From contig DASPJX010000124.1 in assembly GCA_035628395.1 (NCBI GenBank), positions 1-30,406 of the forward strand: a stretch of DNA of 30,406 nucleotides, written 5' to 3'. Origin of the DNA: UBA4615 sp035628395 (lineage in GTDB: Bacteria; Pseudomonadota; Gammaproteobacteria; Burkholderiales; Burkholderiaceae_E). Shown in pieces: positions 13,315-21,867 of the stretch. The position numbers were made by a program, and so were the translations under genes. How positions within the stretch are numbered: position 1 is the stretch's first letter; every line of letters begins with the position of its first letter. Under the pieces are notes generated by a model. It did no database searches, was not told the origin of the DNA, and saw only the letters and a program-made list of their open reading frames with translations.

Positions 13315-15822
13315 TCAGCGGGCCGCGGAGGGCTCGGCGTCGCGGGCGTCGGGCCGCGACGCCCCGGGCCAGGGCAGACGCACCGTGAACGTGGCGCCCA
13401 TCCCGAGCCCCGGGCTGTCGGCGCGCACGCTGCCGCCGTGCAGCTCCACCAGCTGGCGCACGACCGCGAGCCCGATGCCGAGCCCGCCCTGCGAGCGGTC
13501 GAGCGGCTGGTCCGCCTGCGCGAACAGCTCGAACACCCAGGGCAGCTGCCCGGGCGCGAGGCCGACCCCGCTGTCGACCACGCGGATCTCGACCGAGTCG
13601 CCCGAGCGCTCGGTCTCCACGCGGATCGAGCCGCCCTCCGGCGTGAACTTGACGGCGTTCGCCAGCAGGTTCTCGATCACCTGCGCGAGGCGGACCCGGT
13701 CGGCGACCAGCGTGATCGGCGTCGCCGGCGGCGACACCCGCAGGGTCTGCGCGCGCGAGGCCGCGGCCGGCCGGATCGATTCGGCCGCCGACTCGATCGC
13801 CGGACCGAGGTCGAGCGGCTCGGTCCGCAGCACGATCTTGCCGCGCGAGATGCGGCTCACGTCGAGCAGGTCGTCGACCAGACGCGTGATGTGCCGCAGC
13901 TGACGCTGGCCGATCGAGACCGCGCACCGTCCGCGCTCGGTCAGGGTCTCGCGGTCGATCAGCGCGAGCGAGGTGCGGACCGGCGCGAGCGGGTTGCGCA
14001 GCTCGTGGGCCAGGGTCGCGAGGAACTGGTCCTTGCGGCGGTCCGCCTGGCGCAGCGCGTCGTTCGCGACCTGCACGGCCTCGGCGTGCCGCTTCTGCCC
14101 GTCGATGTCGGTCGACGTGCCGTACCAGCGGACGACGCGGCCCGCGTCGTCGCGCACCGGCACCGCGCGCGTCAGGAACCAGCGGTACCGCCCGTCGTCG
14201 GCGCGGCGCAGCCGGAACTCGACGGTCATCGCCGACCCGGCGCACGTGGCGTCGCGCCAGGCGGCGGCGAGCCCCGGCAGGTCCTGCGGGTGGACGGCTC
14301 GGGCCAGCTCCCCGGCGTCGGTGCCGGCCAGCCCGGTGTGCTCGCGCCACCTGCGGTTGACGAACACGATCCCGCCGGGCGGCTCGATCACGCAGACGAT
14401 CTGCGGCATCGCCTCGGCCAGCTGCCGGAACCGCGACTCGCTGTCGAGCAGCGCGCGCTGCGCCTGCACGCGCTCCAGCATGCCCCGGACGCGCAGCAGC
14501 ACGTCCTGCACCAGCGCGACCTCGTCGTCGCTCCAGGCGCGCGGCGCGGACTGGTGCACGTCGACGACGGCGACGACCCGGCCGCCGCGCAGCAGCCCGA
14601 GCGACAGGCTCGCGATCGTCCCCGTCGCGCGGTACGCGTCGCGGAACGGCGCGACCCGTTCGTCGCGGTCGACGTCGACGACGACGAACGGGCGTCCCGC
14701 GCGGTAGTGCCGCAGCGGCTCGGCGCCGAAGTCGGACGGCCGGAGCGTGCCCGTCGGGAACGCGAACGCGTCGTCGCGGGCCCACGTGCCGGCGACGTCG
14801 GCCCGGTCGGCCGCCTCGTCGACCAGCGCGTACAGGCCGCGGTCCGCGCCGAGCGTCTCGCCGAGCATGCGCATCGCCGTCGCGAGGACGAGCGCGGGCT
14901 CGGCCAGGTGCTGCGTCGCCTCGTTCAGCGCGAGCAGGAACCGGTGCCGCGCCTCGCTCGCCGACAGCGCCCGCTCGGCCTGCCGGCGCGCGGTCAGGTC
15001 CGTCGCCGACGGGACCAGGTGCGTGATCCGGCCGTCGTCGCCGCGCAGCGGCGCGAGCCGGAAGTCGATCCACATCCGGCCGTCGCCGGCCATCCGGACC
15101 GGCACGTCGAAGCGCACGGTCTCGCCGCGGCCGGCCCGCTCGACGGCGTCGCGCACGCGGGCCTGCAGGTCCGGCGAGTGGCTCCACCAGCGGCAGTCCC
15201 AGAGCTTGCGCCCGATCACCTCGGCCGCCGCGAGGCCGGCCGCCTCGAGCGGCGCCCGGTTCGCCTCGACGAGCGTGCCGTCGGGCAGCATCAGGCCGAC
15301 GAACCCGGGGAGGCCGTCGAGCACGCGGCGGCGCAGCGGATCGCCGCCGAGCGCCGCCCGGCGCAGCCGCTCGCGCTCGGTCACGTTGCGGACCACGTGG
15401 ATCGCGCCGCTCGGCCGCCCCGCCTCGTCGCGGACCGGCCGGAAGCGCAGCTCGTAGACCTGCCTGTCGTCGTCGGACGGGCCGAACGCCGTCGTGACGG
15501 CGAAGCTCTCGCCGGCGAGCGCGCGGCTCCACAGCTCGCGCGCCCTGCGTGCCTCCCCGGGCCAGCGGGCCATCGCCTCCGGCATCGAGACGCCGACCTC
15601 GAGCTCGAGGCCCCACAGGCGGCGGAACTCGCGCCGGTAGGCCTCGTTGAAGAACACGTAGCGGAACGCCGGGTCCTGCGCCGCGACGAGCTCGTCCGTG
15701 TCGCCGGTCAGGGCCTCGAGCAGCGCGTGCGAGCGGCGCGCCGCCTCGTCGGCGCCGACCGGCCCGGCCGCCGGTGCGGCGAGCCCGGCGGGCGCGCCGT
15801 CTCGAGTGTCGGAGTGCTTCAC
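13315..15822 (-). CDS. PAS/GAF sensor histidine kinase (835 aa)
   Basis: This is a soluble sensor kinase with no membrane segments. Domains in order: PAS (about 35-150), PAS (about 165-280), GAF (about 295-455), PAS (about 462-580), HisKA with His606 in AHELRNP, and HATPase (about 705-820) with N722, DSGVGLAP and GGLGIGLAVV. It ends without a receiver, so it must pass phosphate to a separate partner, and none is visible here. The start is GTG at 15822, giving MKHSDTRDG; there is no good Shine-Dalgarno. The GAF-PAS-HisKA-HATPase part is clearly paralogous to the 738-aa kinase at 18258-20474 (shared DxDRDERVA in GAF and the ADRRKDxFLAxLAHELRNPLAP phosphorylation region), suggesting local duplication. 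The ligand is unknown. Confidence 0.94.
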   Translation of the reverse strand: MKHSDTRDGAPAGLAAPAAGPVGADEAARRSHALLEALTGDTDELVAAQDPAFRYVFFNEAYRREFRRLWGLELEVGVSMPEAMARWPGEARRARELWSRALAGESFAVTTAFGPSDDDRQVYELRFRPVRDEAGRPSGAIHVVRNVTERERLRRAALGGDPLRRRVLDGLPGFVGLMLPDGTLVEANRAPLEAAGLAAAEVIGRKLWDCRWWSHSPDLQARVRDAVERAGRGETVRFDVPVRMAGDGRMWIDFRLAPLRGDDGRITHLVPSATDLTARRQAERALSASEARHRFLLALNEATQHLAEPALVLATAMRMLGETLGADRGLYALVDEAADRADVAGTWARDDAFAFPTGTLRPSDFGAEPLRHYRAGRPFVVVDVDRDERVAPFRDAYRATGTIASLSLGLLRGGRVVAVVDVHQSAPRAWSDDEVALVQDVLLRVRGMLERVQAQRALLDSESRFRQLAEAMPQIVCVIEPPGGIVFVNRRWREHTGLAGTDAGELARAVHPQDLPGLAAAWRDATCAGSAMTVEFRLRRADDGRYRWFLTRAVPVRDDAGRVVRWYGTSTDIDGQKRHAEAVQVANDALRQADRRKDQFLATLAHELRNPLAPVRTSLALIDRETLTERGRCAVSIGQRQLRHITRLVDDLLDVSRISRGKIVLRTEPLDLGPAIESAAESIRPAAASRAQTLRVSPPATPITLVADRVRLAQVIENLLANAVKFTPEGGSIRVETERSGDSVEIRVVDSGVGLAPGQLPWVFELFAQADQPLDRSQGGLGIGLAVVRQLVELHGGSVRADSPGLGMGATFTVRLPWPGASRPDARDAEPSAAR

Positions 15823-15944
15823 GGGGAGGGCGTTCCGGATCGTCGGGGCGGCGCGCGCACCCCGTTCGGGCGGGGTCGCGACGCCGGCGTCGGCGGGCTG
15901 GGGCGATCCGCGTTCGTCTCGGGCGGGAGGGAGCCGCAGTCTGG

Positions 15945-15978
15945 GAAACCCGTCGCGGTCGAGCCAATACGGGGTTTC
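15945..15978. promoter_or_regulatory. Inverted repeat GAAACCC/GGGTTTC, possible operator
   Basis: Perfect 7-bp arms at 15945-15951 and 15972-15978 are separated by 20 bp. They lie in the 216-bp gap upstream of the 835-aa kinase gene, about 125 bp before its start and about 60 bp after the preceding gene. The A/T content of the arms stands out in this GC-rich DNA. An operator is a guess from position. Confidence 0.35.
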
Positions 15979-16038
15979 TGCAGGGCCGCGCCGCGATCGC
16001 GGCGGCGCCCACCGGACGCGGAGCGGGCCCGCCGCGCC

Positions 16039-17208
16039 TCAGGCGAGCCCGGCCGAGCGCTCGTCGCCCGGGCCCGCGCCGCGCGGCAGCCGGACGGTGA
16101 ACGCGGTCCCGTCGGCGGCGGACGAGGCGACCTCGATCGAGCCGCCGTGGGCCACCGCGATCTGCCGGGCGATGTAGAGACCCAGCCCGAGCCCGGACGA
16201 GCCCTCGCGCCGATCGACCTCCCGCACCACGGCCCGCATCGTCGGCTCGAAGAGCGAGGGCAGCGCGTCCGGGGCGATCGGCGGCCCCTCGTTGAGGACG
16301 CGCAGGACGACGCCGTCGGGCTCGCCGCGCGCGGTCACCGTCACCGGCGTCGCCGGTGCGCCGTGCCGGATCGCGTTGGCCAGCAGGTTCGACAGCAGCT
16401 GCTTCAGGCGCGGCACGTCCCAGCGACCCGCGAGCTCGCCGTCGCACTCCGGCCGCAGCGTGCGCCCGGGGTGGACGGCCTCGATCTCGTCGACCGTCTC
16501 CCGGCACACCGCCCCCAGGTCGGCGGGCTCGGGCTCGATCGAGAGTCCGCGGCCGAGGCGCGTGCGGGTGAAGTCGAGCAGGTCGTCCACCCTCCGCTGC
16601 ATCCGGGCGGTGCCGTCGACGATGCGCCCGACGGCCTCGGCCTGCGGGCCCGTCAATCCGTCGGCGCGCACGAGGCAGCGGGCCGAGTTCCCGACCGCGC
16701 CCAGCGGATCGCGCAGGTCGTGGTCGAGCGCGCCGAGCAGCAGGTCGCGGGACTCCCGCACCTTGGCGGAGTACCAGGCGATCGACTCGGTCAGCGCCTG
16801 GTCGACCGCCTCGTCGAAGCGCACGAGCTCGGCGAGCGGCTCCGGGACCGTCTCGAAGAGGCGGCGGTCGATCCAGCCCCGCACCACGCTCGCCCGCAGC
16901 GCGCGGTATTCGGCGACGAGCTCGTCGAGCGTGAAGCCCTGCGCGAGCCGGTCGGACGCGTGGCCCCGCGCCTTGCCCGTGACCGGCGCGGCGTTGTCGG
17001 GACGGTCGCCGCGCGACTTCTCGCGCTGCGCGCGGCCGGTCTGCGGCGACTCGATGTCGTCGGCGACGTCGAGCAGCAGCGCCCGCGCGCCGTCGCGCAG
17101 CGCCTCGGGCGACAGGCCGCGGGCCGCGGCGATCCGCGTCCGGGCGAACTCCGCCCATTCGTCGACGATGCGGTCGAGCTCGCGCTCGATGAACTCGGAC
17201 AGCGTCAT
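16039..17208 (-). CDS. Sensor histidine kinase with RsbRD-like N-terminal domain
   Basis: This 389-aa soluble kinase has an N-terminal helical domain (about residues 1-115: FIERELDRIVDEWAEFART and FTLDELVAEYRALRASVVR) resembling the RsbRD N-terminal sensor found in stressosome-type proteins, a HisKA with His163 in LDHDLRDPLGAV, and a HATPase (about 265-375) with N278 and GSSGLGLGLYIAR. The box normally DxGxG reads NEGPP (306-310), a variant I believe recurs in this kinase subfamily, so it is not firm evidence of inactivity. No receiver is attached. ATG 17208 follows a GGGAG about 10 nt upstream. It is 100 bp downstream of the CitE-like gene and may be co-transcribed with it. Confidence 0.92.
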   Translation of the reverse strand: MTLSEFIERELDRIVDEWAEFARTRIAAARGLSPEALRDGARALLLDVADDIESPQTGRAQREKSRGDRPDNAAPVTGKARGHASDRLAQGFTLDELVAEYRALRASVVRGWIDRRLFETVPEPLAELVRFDEAVDQALTESIAWYSAKVRESRDLLLGALDHDLRDPLGAVGNSARCLVRADGLTGPQAEAVGRIVDGTARMQRRVDDLLDFTRTRLGRGLSIEPEPADLGAVCRETVDEIEAVHPGRTLRPECDGELAGRWDVPRLKQLLSNLLANAIRHGAPATPVTVTARGEPDGVVLRVLNEGPPIAPDALPSLFEPTMRAVVREVDRREGSSGLGLGLYIARQIAVAHGGSIEVASSAADGTAFTVRLPRGAGPGDERSAGLA

Positions 17209-17292
17209 GCGGTGCGCGCTCCCGTGGCGGACCCGGGTCGCCGCGGCCCGCGGGGCCCGGGACGTCGGGGCCGCGGCGGCGCCGCGGAAACG

Positions 17293-17309
17293 ACCTCGTC
17301 GATCGAGGT
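17293..17309 (-). terminator. Weak hairpin at the end of the CitE-like gene
   Basis: A perfect 6-bp stem (17293-17298 with 17304-17309, 5-nt loop) overlaps the stop codon of the CitE-like gene and is followed on the minus strand by a short TTT. It is a weak terminator at best, and read-through into the downstream kinase is likely. Confidence 0.35.
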
Positions 17310-18151
17310 TACACCCCCGCGGCCGGCCGAGCCGCGCGCCGGCCCGCGTCGTCGGCCTCCCGCAGCAGCGCCTCCGCGCGCAGGATCACCGGCCGGTCGA
17401 TCATCTTGCCGTCGAGCGACGCCGCCGCGCCGCCCGCCTCGCGCGCGGCGGCCAGCACGCGGCGCGCCCAGTCGAGCTCCGCCTCCGACGGCGCGAACGC
17501 GCGGTTGACCACCGCGACCTGGCGCGGGTGGATGCACAGCTTGGCGCCGAAGCCCAGCCGGCGCGCGCGCTCGGCGTCGCGCCCGATCGCCTCGGCGTCG
17601 TCGAGGGCGGTGGTCACGCCGTCGATCGGCGCGGCGAGGTCGGCGAGGCGCGACGCGAGCACCATGCGCGAGCGCGCGTAGAGCAGCGCCTCGTGCTCGT
17701 CGGCGACGCCCAGGTCGAGCGACAGGTCGATCGAGCCGAACGCGAGCCGCTCGACGGCGGGCGCCGACGCGACGGCGCGCAGGTCGGCGATGCCGCGCGC
17801 GGTCTCGACGAGCGGCAGCAGCCGTCGACCGGGCAGGCGCGCGGCCACCTCGGCGAGGACCTCGGCGCGCTCGGCCTTGGGCACCATCACCGCGACCACG
17901 CCCGGCGCCGCGCAGGCGCGCAGGTCGTCGTCGAACCAGGGCGTGGCCGGCGCGTTGATCCGGACCGTCACCGCGCCGCCCGGCACGCCGGCGGCGAGCC
18001 AGTCGGCCAGCGCGCGCCGCGCCGACGCCTTGGCGTCGGGGGCGACCGCGTCCTCGAGGTCGACGATCACCGCGTCGGCGCCGGCGGCGAGCGCCTTCGC
18101 GTAGCGGTCGGGACGGTCCGCCGGGACGTACAGGTAGGAGCGTGCGGGCAT
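17309..18151 (-). CDS. HpcH/HpaI aldolase / citrate lyase beta family protein (CitE-like)
   Basis: CitE-like enzymes cleave or form acyl-CoA esters such as citryl-CoA, malyl-CoA or methylmalyl-CoA in a Mg-dependent TIM barrel. The 280-aa product begins with the family signature PARSYLYVPADRPDRYAKA and has AVIVDLEDAV (metal/CoA region), TVRINAP, VMVPKAE, LLPLVETARG and LAFGSIDLSLDLG. It is about the usual length. ATG 18151 has GGAGAG 5-6 nt upstream and gives the family N-terminus; a longer in-frame start at 18181 is unlikely. No citrate lyase alpha, gamma or ligase genes accompany it, so a stand-alone CoA lyase is more likely than citrate lyase. It lies between two kinase genes in the same orientation. 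The substrate cannot be told. Confidence 0.92.
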   Translation of the reverse strand: MPARSYLYVPADRPDRYAKALAAGADAVIVDLEDAVAPDAKASARRALADWLAAGVPGGAVTVRINAPATPWFDDDLRACAAPGVVAVMVPKAERAEVLAEVAARLPGRRLLPLVETARGIADLRAVASAPAVERLAFGSIDLSLDLGVADEHEALLYARSRMVLASRLADLAAPIDGVTTALDDAEAIGRDAERARRLGFGAKLCIHPRQVAVVNRAFAPSEAELDWARRVLAAAREAGGAAASLDGKMIDRPVILRAEALLREADDAGRRAARPAAGV

Positions 18152-18257
18152 CGGGGCTCTCCGGGAATCGACCGCCAGCATGCCGCGCGGCGGCCGGCGC
18201 GGCCAGCGCGCGCGTCGCGGCGCGCTCCCGCCCCGGCGCGCCGCCGCGGCCGGCGGC

Positions 18258-20474
18258 TCAGCGGCCGGGCCCGGGGAGCGCGTCGTCCGCCCGGCGGGCC
18301 GGGCCGTCGCGCGGCAGCCGCACGACGAACGCGGCGCCGCGCCCGACGCCCTCGCTGCGCGCCGCGATCGTGCCGCCGTGCAGCTCGACCAGCGTGCGCA
18401 CCAGCGCCAGCCCGATGCCCAGGCCGCCGCGCGAGCGGTCGATCGCGGTGTCGATCTGCGTGAACAGCTCGAACACCCGCGACAGCTGATCGGGCGCGAT
18501 GCCGATGCCGTCGTCCTCGACCGCGACCGACACCGCGTCGCCCTCGTCGCGCACGCACACCTCCACGCGCCCGCCCGGCTCGCCGTACTTGATCGCGTTC
18601 GACAGCAGGTTCTCGACGATCTGCGCGAGACGCACGGCGTCGGCGACGACCACGACCGGCGCCTCGGGCATCCGCAGCACCAGCCGCTGACCGCGCTCGC
18701 GCAGCGCGGGCCCGTGGTCGTCGGCGACCTCGCCCACGATCCGCTGGAGCGCCACCGGCTCGGGGCGCAGCTCGATCCGGCCGCGCGTGACGCGCGCGAC
18801 GTCGAGCAGGTCGTCGACCAGCAGCGTCAGCTGCCGCAGCTGCCGGTGCCCCATCTCGAGGCCGCGGCGGCCGCCGGCCGACAGCGCCTCGCGCCCGAGC
18901 ACCGCGAGCACGGTACGCATCGGCGCGAGCGGGTTGCGCAGCTCGTGCGCGAGCATCGCGAGGAACTCGTCCTTGCGCCGGTCGGCCTCCTCGAGCGCCT
19001 CGACGAGCCGGCGGTGCTCGGTCACGTCGAGCACGACGCCGGTCAGGCGAGCGGGCACCGGCCGGCCGTCCGCGGCGGGCTCGAACGAGACGCGCGCGGT
19101 CATGCCGAGCCAGCGCACGCCGCCGGGGCCGGGCACGCGGTACTCGCACGCGTAGAGGCCGTCGCCGGACGGATCGACCGCGGCGGCGAAGGCCCGCGCG
19201 TGGCGGGCGCGGTCCTCGGGATGGATCGACGCGTCGAGCCGCCCGCCGGTCGCCGGCTCGTCCGGCGCCAGCCCGAACAGCTCGCGCACGCGCGCCGAGC
19301 ACCAGGCCTCGTCGGTCTCGAGCCGTCGGTCGAACAGCCCGAGCCCCACCGCCTCGGTCGCGAGCCGCAGCCGCATCTCGCTCTCGAGCAGCGCGCGCTG
19401 CGAGCGGGCGCGACGCAGCGTCTCCCACGAGCGCGCGGCGACCTCGCGCACGAGCCGGACGTCGTCGTCGGTCCAGCGCCGGGGCGCGTGCTGGTGCACG
19501 CCGATCACGGCGACGAGCGCATGGTCCTGGCGCAGCGGCACCGACAGGTTCGCGATCGCGCGGACCCGATGGTACGACTCGCGCTCGGCGGCGACCCGCT
19601 CGTCGCGGTCGATGTCGTCGACCACGAACGGCAGCCCCGCGTCGAAGGACCGGAACCGCGCGTCGCAGAAGTGGACGCGGTGCGCGCGGACGGGGAGGGC
19701 GGGCATGGCCGGATCGCGCTGCCACTGGCCGCCGATCTCGGCGCTGCTCTGGTCGGCGTCGATCAGCGCGTAGTAGCAGCGGTCCGCACCCAGCCGCTCG
19801 CCGAGCGCGCGCGTGATCGTCGCGAGGATGTCGGGCGCGTCGAGCAGGTCCTGCGTCGCCTCGCCGAGCGCGGCGAGGAAGCGCAGCCGCTCCTCGCTCG
19901 ACCGCAGCCGGTCCTCGCGCGCGCGCAGCGGCGCGTCGCCGTCGTGCAGCCGCCCGATCTCGCGATCGCGCTCGGCGAGCCGCGCTCCCGCGGCCCGCTC
20001 GGCGGACACGAGGCCGGTGACCTCGGCGAGCAGCACCAGCACGCCCCGCGTCGCGTCGAGGTCGTCGCGCACCGGGATCGGGGCGGGAACGAACCACCGG
20101 GCGTCGCCGCGCGCGTCGTCGATGCGCAGCGGCGCGTCGCCGGCCGTCGCGACGTCCGGCGCGACGCGCTCGAGCAGGGACCGCCAGCGCGGCTCCGCGG
20201 GGCGTCCGAGCGCGGCGTCGGCGCCGTCGCCGGCGAGCGCCGCGAAGGCCGCGTTGTGCAGCTGGATCCGATCCGGGCCCCACCACAGCACCGCGGGCCC
20301 GGCCGCGTCGAGGCAGGCGTCGGCCGCCGCCCGCAGGCGAGGGGGCCACGTCTCGACGGGGCCGAGCGGCGTGGCCGCCCAGTCGGGCCGACGCGCGGGC
20401 GCGGCGTCGCCGTCGTCGAACGGCGGGCGGGGGCCGGCGGGCGTCGGGTCGGGGATCGTGGGGCGGAGCGGCAT
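18258..20474 (-). CDS. PAS/GAF sensor histidine kinase (738 aa)
   Basis: This soluble sensor kinase has an N-terminal PAS-like domain (about residues 30-155, with the LGPVETWPPRLR lead typical of such kinases), a short coiled linker (about 160-195), GAF (about 196-355), PAS (about 365-485), HisKA with His510 in AHELRNP, and HATPase (about 605-720) with N626, DDGIGIAP and GGLGIGLALV. It has no membrane segment and no receiver. It is a paralogue of the 835-aa kinase, sharing GAF, PAS and kinase core but lacking one PAS. ATG 20474 is the natural start; no Shine-Dalgarno is visible. It is divergent from the thioesterase gene and first in the leftward series. Signal and partner regulator are unknown. 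Confidence 0.94.
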   Translation of the reverse strand: MPLRPTIPDPTPAGPRPPFDDGDAAPARRPDWAATPLGPVETWPPRLRAAADACLDAAGPAVLWWGPDRIQLHNAAFAALAGDGADAALGRPAEPRWRSLLERVAPDVATAGDAPLRIDDARGDARWFVPAPIPVRDDLDATRGVLVLLAEVTGLVSAERAAGARLAERDREIGRLHDGDAPLRAREDRLRSSEERLRFLAALGEATQDLLDAPDILATITRALGERLGADRCYYALIDADQSSAEIGGQWQRDPAMPALPVRAHRVHFCDARFRSFDAGLPFVVDDIDRDERVAAERESYHRVRAIANLSVPLRQDHALVAVIGVHQHAPRRWTDDDVRLVREVAARSWETLRRARSQRALLESEMRLRLATEAVGLGLFDRRLETDEAWCSARVRELFGLAPDEPATGGRLDASIHPEDRARHARAFAAAVDPSGDGLYACEYRVPGPGGVRWLGMTARVSFEPAADGRPVPARLTGVVLDVTEHRRLVEALEEADRRKDEFLAMLAHELRNPLAPMRTVLAVLGREALSAGGRRGLEMGHRQLRQLTLLVDDLLDVARVTRGRIELRPEPVALQRIVGEVADDHGPALRERGQRLVLRMPEAPVVVVADAVRLAQIVENLLSNAIKYGEPGGRVEVCVRDEGDAVSVAVEDDGIGIAPDQLSRVFELFTQIDTAIDRSRGGLGIGLALVRTLVELHGGTIAARSEGVGRGAAFVVRLPRDGPARRADDALPGPGR

Positions 20475-20514
20475 CGGGGAGGAGCGCGCGCGTCCCGCGC
20501 GGCACGGGCCCGCC

Positions 20515-20586
20515 AGTGTAGCGTCGGCCGCGGTCCGCCCGGGCGCCGCGTGCCGCCGGCCCGCGACGCGACGATTCGGCTAGAGT
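20515..20586. promoter_or_regulatory. Divergent -10 elements between kinase and thioesterase
   Basis: On the minus strand, TACACT (20520 down to 20515) lies about 40 bp before the 738-aa kinase start. On the plus strand, TAGAGT (20581-20586) lies about 30 bp before the thioesterase start. Neither has a clear -35. They are the best candidates in this 141-bp divergent gap. Confidence 0.35.
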
Positions 20587-20615
20587 CGACGGCTCCGACG
20601 ACCTCGAGCGCGACG

Positions 20616-21065
20616 ATGCCCGCCCTCCCGAACGACGTGCCCGCCACGACGCCGCCCGAGCCGCCGACCGGCTGGGTCCCGCACGACCGGCGCAGCCCGC
20701 TCACCGCGCCCTGGGAGCCGATCTGGGCCCGGCGCGAGCCGCGCGCGCTCCGGCTCGCGGTCGAGGTGCGCGAGGCGCACTGCAACGGCCGCGGCCTCGC
20801 GCACGGCGGGCTGATCACGGCGCTCGCGGACAACGCGATGGGGCTGTCGGCGATGCTCGCCGCGCGCGCCGACGGGCTCGATCCGCAGGGCGCGCTGACG
20901 GTGTCGCTGTCGGTCGACTTCGTCGAGCCGGCCCGGCCCGGCGATCTGCTCGAGCTCGTGCCGACGGTGGTGCGCGCCGGGCGCACGCTCGCGTTCGTCG
21001 AGTGCCGGGCGGTCGTCGGGGCGCGCGTCGTGGCGCGGGCGAGCGGCACGTTCCGGATGGGCTGA
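20616..21065 (+). CDS. PaaI-family hot-dog-fold thioesterase
   Basis: Hot-dog thioesterases hydrolyse acyl-CoA or aryl-CoA. This 149-aa product has the family helix start CNGRGLAHGGLITALADNAMG (key points: H-G-G, then Asp and Gly), followed by TVSLSVDFVEPARPGDLLEL and a final strand ASGTFRM, all usual for the PaaI/YbgC-like 4HBT superfamily and of normal length. ATG 20616 is chosen because longer in-frame extensions upstream are antisense to the kinase gene. There is no strong Shine-Dalgarno. The substrate is not predictable; a link to the nearby CoA lyase is possible in theme only, since that gene is on the other strand. Confidence 0.92.
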   Translation: MPALPNDVPATTPPEPPTGWVPHDRRSPLTAPWEPIWARREPRALRLAVEVREAHCNGRGLAHGGLITALADNAMGLSAMLAARADGLDPQGALTVSLSVDFVEPARPGDLLELVPTVVRAGRTLAFVECRAVVGARVVARASGTFRMG

Positions 21066-21176
21066 GCCGGCGGATCGCCGGGCCGCGCCCCGCGGCGCGA
21101 CCCGCCGGCGGACCGCCGCGCCTCGGGCACCGCGCGTGCCTCCCGGCGATTCCCCGTCCTTCGCGAGGAGACCGCC

Positions 21177-21584
21177 ATGCACGTCCGGCAGATGATCGCC
21201 ACCCATCCCGAGGTCCGCGGCACCCCGAACCCGGCCCTGCTGCAGGCCATCGAGGCCTGCTACGACTGCGCGCAGGCCTGCACGAGCTGCGCCGACGCCT
21301 GCGTCGCCGACGGCGACGTCGAGCGGCTGCGCCAGTGCATCCGCCTGTGCCTCGACGGCGCCGACCTGTGCGACGCGGCCGGCTCGATCGCGTCGCGCCG
21401 CACCGGCAGCAACGAGGTCGTGATCTCGCAGGTGCTCGGCGCGTGCCGCGTCGCGTGCCGGCTCTGCGCCGAGGAGTGCGCGCGCCACGCGGCGACGCAC
21501 GAGCACTGCGCGGTGTGCGCCGACGCGTGCCTGATGTGCGAGCTCGCCTGCGAGCGCGCGCTCGCGACGATCGCGACGCACTGA
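21177..21584 (+). CDS. Four-helix-bundle copper-binding protein (DUF326 / Csp-like)
   Basis: This 135-aa protein has Cys-x2-Cys and Cys-x3-Cys motifs along predicted helices: CYDCAQACTSCADAC, CIRLCLDGADLC, CRVACRLCAEEC, and CAVCADACLMCELAC. This is the pattern of copper storage/DUF326 proteins, whose bundle core binds many Cu(I) ions. There is no signal peptide, so it is the cytosolic type, probably buffering copper. GAGGAG at 21165-21170, six bases before ATG 21177, is a strong ribosome binding site and fixes the start. No copper exporter or CueR-type regulator is nearby. The gene ends inside a 16-bp tandem duplication. Confidence 0.93.
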   Translation: MHVRQMIATHPEVRGTPNPALLQAIEACYDCAQACTSCADACVADGDVERLRQCIRLCLDGADLCDAAGSIASRRTGSNEVVISQVLGACRVACRLCAEECARHAATHEHCAVCADACLMCELACERALATIATH

Positions 21585-21614
21585 CGCGCCGACGGCCCGA
21601 CGCGCCGACGGCCC
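21583..21614. repeat. Exact 16-bp tandem duplication at the end of the copper protein gene
   Basis: The unit GACGCGCCGACGGCCC occurs twice in a row (21583-21598, 21599-21614) and starts inside the stop codon. The GA of TGA is part of the unit, so the coding sequence is unaffected. It is probably a recent slippage event. Confidence 0.85.
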
Positions 21615-21867
21615 GGCCGTGGCGCCTTCGCGTCGCGGCCGGCGGCCGCCCGCGCCGTCCGCGCGCCGCACGGCGCCGCCGGTCGGAAACGCGATCGGCA
21701 CCGCGCACATCGCACGCTCGACGGTTCTTCGCTCCATCGAGAATCCGTCCGCCTGCGTCGCGGAGGTCGATCCTCGTGCCGCGGGGCATCGAGACGGGGC
21801 GTCGTGCCGACGATCCGCGCGTGCGGACCGGCGCCGCCCCGACGAGCTCAAACAAGAAAAGGACACC

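Noticed and set aside
12541..17508. A 1655-codon plus-strand open frame spanning several genes
   Set aside because: It runs antisense across the small gene, two kinases and part of the CitE-like gene without any family resemblance; stops are rare simply because of GC content.
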